The position numbers and the translations under genes are program-made. The notes under the pieces were generated by a model that did no database searches, was not told where the DNA came from, and was given only the letters and a program-made list of their open reading frames with translations. This document shows positions 6,789 to 8,452 of a DNA stretch of 8,452 nt, piece by piece (the first letter of the stretch is position 1; each line of letters begins with the position of its first letter). Origin of the DNA: an uncultured Bacillaceae bacterium. GTDB lineage: Bacteria; Bacillota; Bacilli; Bacillales; Amphibacillaceae. The DNA lies in the NCBI GenBank assembly GCA_937925695.1, contig CALAMD010000121.1, positions 1 to 8,452 on the forward strand, in the 5' to 3' direction.

Positions 6789-8042
6789 TTACCTTTCGCT
6801 CATGACAATCCAGTTACCATCAAAAGGATCTTTGAAGTAAATAAAATAGGCAAAACCTTTATCTTCTATTTTAGTAATTTTTGCCTGAGCATTTTTTAAG
6901 TGATCTTTTATTTGCTCAACTTGCCATTTACTTTTAAAAATAAAAGGTGACCATTGGGTAGTTTTATTTCTCTCTATATGACTTTCAATGATTAAATTAG
7001 GACCTTGATATAGGGACAGCATATAAAACTGCTGTTCTTGATCCATAAGTACCTTAAAATTTAAATGCTCAACATACCAATTGACGGCTTGCTTGATTTG
7101 GCTTGGATCGATAGTCATTTGGATCGCTTCAACACAAGAAAGGATCGACTCGGCTTGTTTCTGTACGTCAGGTTGTAACGGCTCAGCTTGCGGCTGCCAA
7201 CTATTTTCTAACCATAGTTTATTAACCTCATCAGCAGAAAGTTGCCGGTGATAAATACGAATGTCATCGATAATCCCATGAAAATAAAAATAGGGTTCGT
7301 TGGTTGCTTTTCTACCAATATATAAAGCTTCGAGATCATTTGGGCTGATCGTTCCCTCTTGTTTATTTACTAATAAACCATTCTGGTAGAGGTAAAAAGT
7401 ATGATTATGATAAGTAACAGTAATGTGATACCAATAGTTAGCTTGGACTGGTGTATCAACAGACAAATCAGGGTCTTGTAAAAACCGATGAAACGTAAGG
7501 TGATGGTCATAAGTGCTAAATTGAAATACGCGACGTCGACGGTGGCCATCTTGAGATAAGATTGCATGACGCCAACCCGATAACTGAGTATCTTCAGCAT
7601 ATTTGCACCAAAAAGATATCGAAAACGCATTCTCACTAATCTGAGGCGGTGGATCAACAACGATATAACTGTCTTTTCCATTAAAGTAATAAGCACGATT
7701 TTCCCTGCCAAAACGATCAGCACATAAACGTGCACCATAAACCTTGCCATGATAATGATTTCCGCTTGTATCTTGAGCATTACCGTCAAACAAATATTCA
7801 GCGACTAATCCTTCACGCAATGATGCATTCTTTAGCTTTCTTGCAAATAGATCATCAAGGGTAATTTGAAACACATCACAAATCAATGATAGTAAGGAAA
7901 TATCTGGCCATGACTGTTCATTTTCCCATTTACTGACTGCTTGTGATGTTACACCTAAACGTTGGGCCAATTGTTTTTGCGAAAGCCCATGTTCTGCTCT
8001 TAATTGATAAATTCTTTGCGACATTTTTTTTAGGTCATTCAC
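6789..8042 (-). CDS. Helix-turn-helix protein with LamG (lectin-like) and VOC/glyoxalase-like domains
   Basis: A 417-aa soluble protein joining three modules; I do not know a named homologue. Residues about 7-66 are an Xre/Cro-type helix-turn-helix (LSQKQLAQRLGVTSQAVSKW, then NEQSWPDISLLSLICDVF). Residues about 78-281 are a LamG/concanavalin-like domain, recognised by AEYLFDGNAQDTSGN, FNGKDSYIVV, FSISFWCK, NYWYHITVTY, FYLYQNGLLV and GIIDDIRIYHRQLSADEV. After a linker, residues about 304-416 form a VOC (glyoxalase/bleomycin-resistance-like) domain: AVNWYVEHLNFKVLM, FYMLSLYQGPNLIIES, and DPFDGNWIVMSE near the end. The His that starts the usual VOC metal site is not evident, so binding rather than catalysis is likely. 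There is no signal peptide or membrane helix, so the LamG domain should be cytosolic. The GTG at 8042 is chosen because AAAGGAGT precedes it; the in-frame ATG at 8063 has no ribosome site and would swallow that one. A one-component regulator sensing a sugar or other ligand is an inference. Confidence 0.88.
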   Translation of the reverse strand: MNDLKKMSQRIYQLRAEHGLSQKQLAQRLGVTSQAVSKWENEQSWPDISLLSLICDVFQITLDDLFARKLKNASLREGLVAEYLFDGNAQDTSGNHYHGKVYGARLCADRFGRENRAYYFNGKDSYIVVDPPPQISENAFSISFWCKYAEDTQLSGWRHAILSQDGHRRRRVFQFSTYDHHLTFHRFLQDPDLSVDTPVQANYWYHITVTYHNHTFYLYQNGLLVNKQEGTISPNDLEALYIGRKATNEPYFYFHGIIDDIRIYHRQLSADEVNKLWLENSWQPQAEPLQPDVQKQAESILSCVEAIQMTIDPSQIKQAVNWYVEHLNFKVLMDQEQQFYMLSLYQGPNLIIESHIERNKTTQWSPFIFKSKWQVEQIKDHLKNAQAKITKIEDKGFAYFIYFKDPFDGNWIVMSER

Positions 8043-8049
8043 AATTGTT

Positions 8050-8057
8050 ACTCCTTT
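8050..8057 (-). promoter_or_regulatory. Ribosome binding site that sets the GTG start of the HTH-LamG-VOC gene
   Basis: AAAGGAGT on the minus strand ends 7 nt before the GTG at 8042-8040. The alternative ATG at 8063-8061 lies upstream of this site, with no purine-rich sequence in front of it. Confidence 0.7.
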
Positions 8058-8075
8058 CTCCATTAAGGTACTATC

Positions 8076-8104
8076 ATTGTATCCGATGAATGATGAGGAA
8101 ACAC
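8076..8104 (-). promoter_or_regulatory. Weak candidate promoter of the HTH-LamG-VOC gene
   Basis: Minus-strand TACAAT (8081-8076) is a good -10 match, about 34 nt before the GTG start. At 17-nt spacing the -35 would be GTGTTT (8104-8099), a poor match to TTGACA. A weak -35 beside the direct repeat just upstream would fit regulation by a bound protein, but this is inference. Confidence 0.3.
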
Positions 8105-8105
8105 T

Positions 8106-8152
8106 AACGTATTAGTAGAATTCAGGCAACAGCATGCAACGATTAGTTGAAT
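8106..8152. repeat. Imperfect direct repeat, possible operator upstream of the HTH gene
   Basis: AACGTATTAGTAGAAT (8106-8121) and AACGATTAGTTGAAT (8138-8152) match at 14 positions with one gap and one substitution. The copies start 32 bp apart, close to three helical turns, so bound proteins would lie on the same face. They sit directly upstream of the candidate promoter of the helix-turn-helix gene, where an autoregulatory operator would be expected. Confidence 0.4.
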
Positions 8153-8179
8153 ACGTCGAGGTACCCGTCCCTATAAAGC

Positions 8180-8225
8180 AAAAAAGTCCTTTTCATCAAC
8201 ATACGAGTTTGATAAAAAGGACTTT
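8180..8225 (-). terminator. Rho-independent terminator of the amidase gene
   Basis: On the minus strand AAAGTCCTTTTTATCAA (8225-8209) pairs with TTGATGAAAAGGACTTT (8199-8183). This is a 17-position stem with one mismatch, and the T-run (8185-8180) follows and overlaps its base. It begins 8 nt after the amidase stop codon. The plus strand has no T-tract after the stem. Confidence 0.9.
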
Positions 8226-8233
8226 CTGTTAAT

Positions 8234-8452
8234 TTAATCTAGATTTTTAAAGTATGGATTTCCTTTCATACCAACCCAGAGATCTGATTGTTCAAGTAGA
8301 GAAGCTAATTGCAAGAGACGATGTTCCTCTCCTTTTTGGGCAATAACTTGCACGCCTAATGGTAAACCTTCCGCTGTTAAATGAACCGGTACTGACATCG
8401 CTGGTTGTCCTGTTAAATTCGCCAACTGTGTAAACGGCGTATAGGTTAAACT
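8234..8452 (-). CDS. Amidase-signature family enzyme, C-terminal fragment (cut by window edge)
   Basis: Only the last 72 codons are present; the reading frame continues beyond the right edge, so no start is visible. The TTG at 8425 is an internal leucine codon, not a start. The visible part has the conserved tail of the amidase-signature family (GatA/amidase type): FTQLANLTGQPAMSVPV, then EGLPLGVQVIAQKGEEHRLL, then LASLLEQSDLW. These enzymes hydrolyse amide bonds with a Ser-cisSer-Lys triad, which would lie upstream and cannot be checked here. This end does not say whether it is a stand-alone amidase or the GatA subunit of the tRNA amidotransferase. A stand-alone amidase seems likelier, because a terminator follows directly and gatB does not. 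It ends in TAA at 8236-8234. Confidence 0.88.
   Translation of the reverse strand, partial: SLTYTPFTQLANLTGQPAMSVPVHLTAEGLPLGVQVIAQKGEEHRLLQLASLLEQSDLWVGMKGNPYFKNLD

Noticed and set aside
7370..7789. 139-codon open frame on the same strand inside the LamG coding region
   Set aside because: It is an out-of-frame shadow of the LamG region, with no family features and no ribosome site; the overlapping frame has clear domain motifs.
8040..8063. ATG start at 8063 for the HTH-LamG-VOC gene
   Set aside because: It lacks a ribosome site, and the strong AAAGGAGT falls inside the extension, spaced for the GTG at 8042.
8423..8425. TTG at 8425 as the start of a 63-aa protein
   Set aside because: The amidase motif (FTQLANLTGQ) continues upstream of it in frame to the window edge, so this is the tail of a longer gene.
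1..8452. CRISPR array, tRNA or rRNA genes, phage or intact mobile elements
   Set aside because: No regularly spaced repeats, cloverleaf-like sequence, rRNA segments or intact transposase or integrase genes were seen on either strand.

Overview
The window looks like chromosome of a low-GC Gram-positive (Bacillota, Bacillaceae-like) organism. The DNA is AT-rich, the ribosome binding sites are strong GGAGG types, and the block MoxR ATPase - DUF58 protein - transglutaminase-like membrane protein - GMP synthase has the same order as yeaC-yeaD-yebA-guaA of Bacillus subtilis. All confident genes lie on the minus strand, so the region is transcribed from high to low coordinates.

Layout in transcription order. 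(1) 8234-8452: the C-terminal end of an amidase-signature enzyme, cut by the window edge, followed by a strong terminator (8180-8225). (2) 8043-8179: an intergenic region with an imperfect direct repeat whose copies start 32 bp apart, a plausible operator for the next gene. (3) 6789-8042: a soluble protein fusing an N-terminal Xre/Cro-type helix-turn-helix, a LamG (concanavalin-like lectin) domain and a C-terminal VOC/glyoxalase-like domain. (4) 6299-6788: about 490 bases without an intact gene. It holds a possible decayed transposase tail, a perfect 9-bp hairpin, a weak candidate promoter and a factor-independent terminator. (5) 6235 down to 244: one apparent operon, yeaC-yeaD-yebA-guaA. The first three genes overlap by 4 nt (ATGA junctions), guaA follows after 42 nt, and a 14-bp stem terminator ends the unit.

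How the genes work together: YeaC (AAA+ ATPase), YeaD (DUF58, membrane-anchored) and YebA (polytopic membrane protein with an extracytoplasmic transglutaminase-like domain) form a conserved module of poorly known, envelope-related function. GuaA makes GMP from XMP and has no obvious mechanistic link to that module; the linkage is conserved synteny.

The most striking observation is in GuaA. The ATP-pyrophosphatase and dimerisation parts are intact, but the N-terminal glutamine amidotransferase domain has lost its active site. The nucleophile segment that normally reads GICYGMQ reads TIGQATT, so the catalytic Cys position is Gly79, and the GGP and SHGD segments are also gone. This predicts a GMP synthase that depends on free ammonia or on a separate glutaminase. 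The second notable item is the HTH-LamG-VOC fusion with its possible operator repeats.
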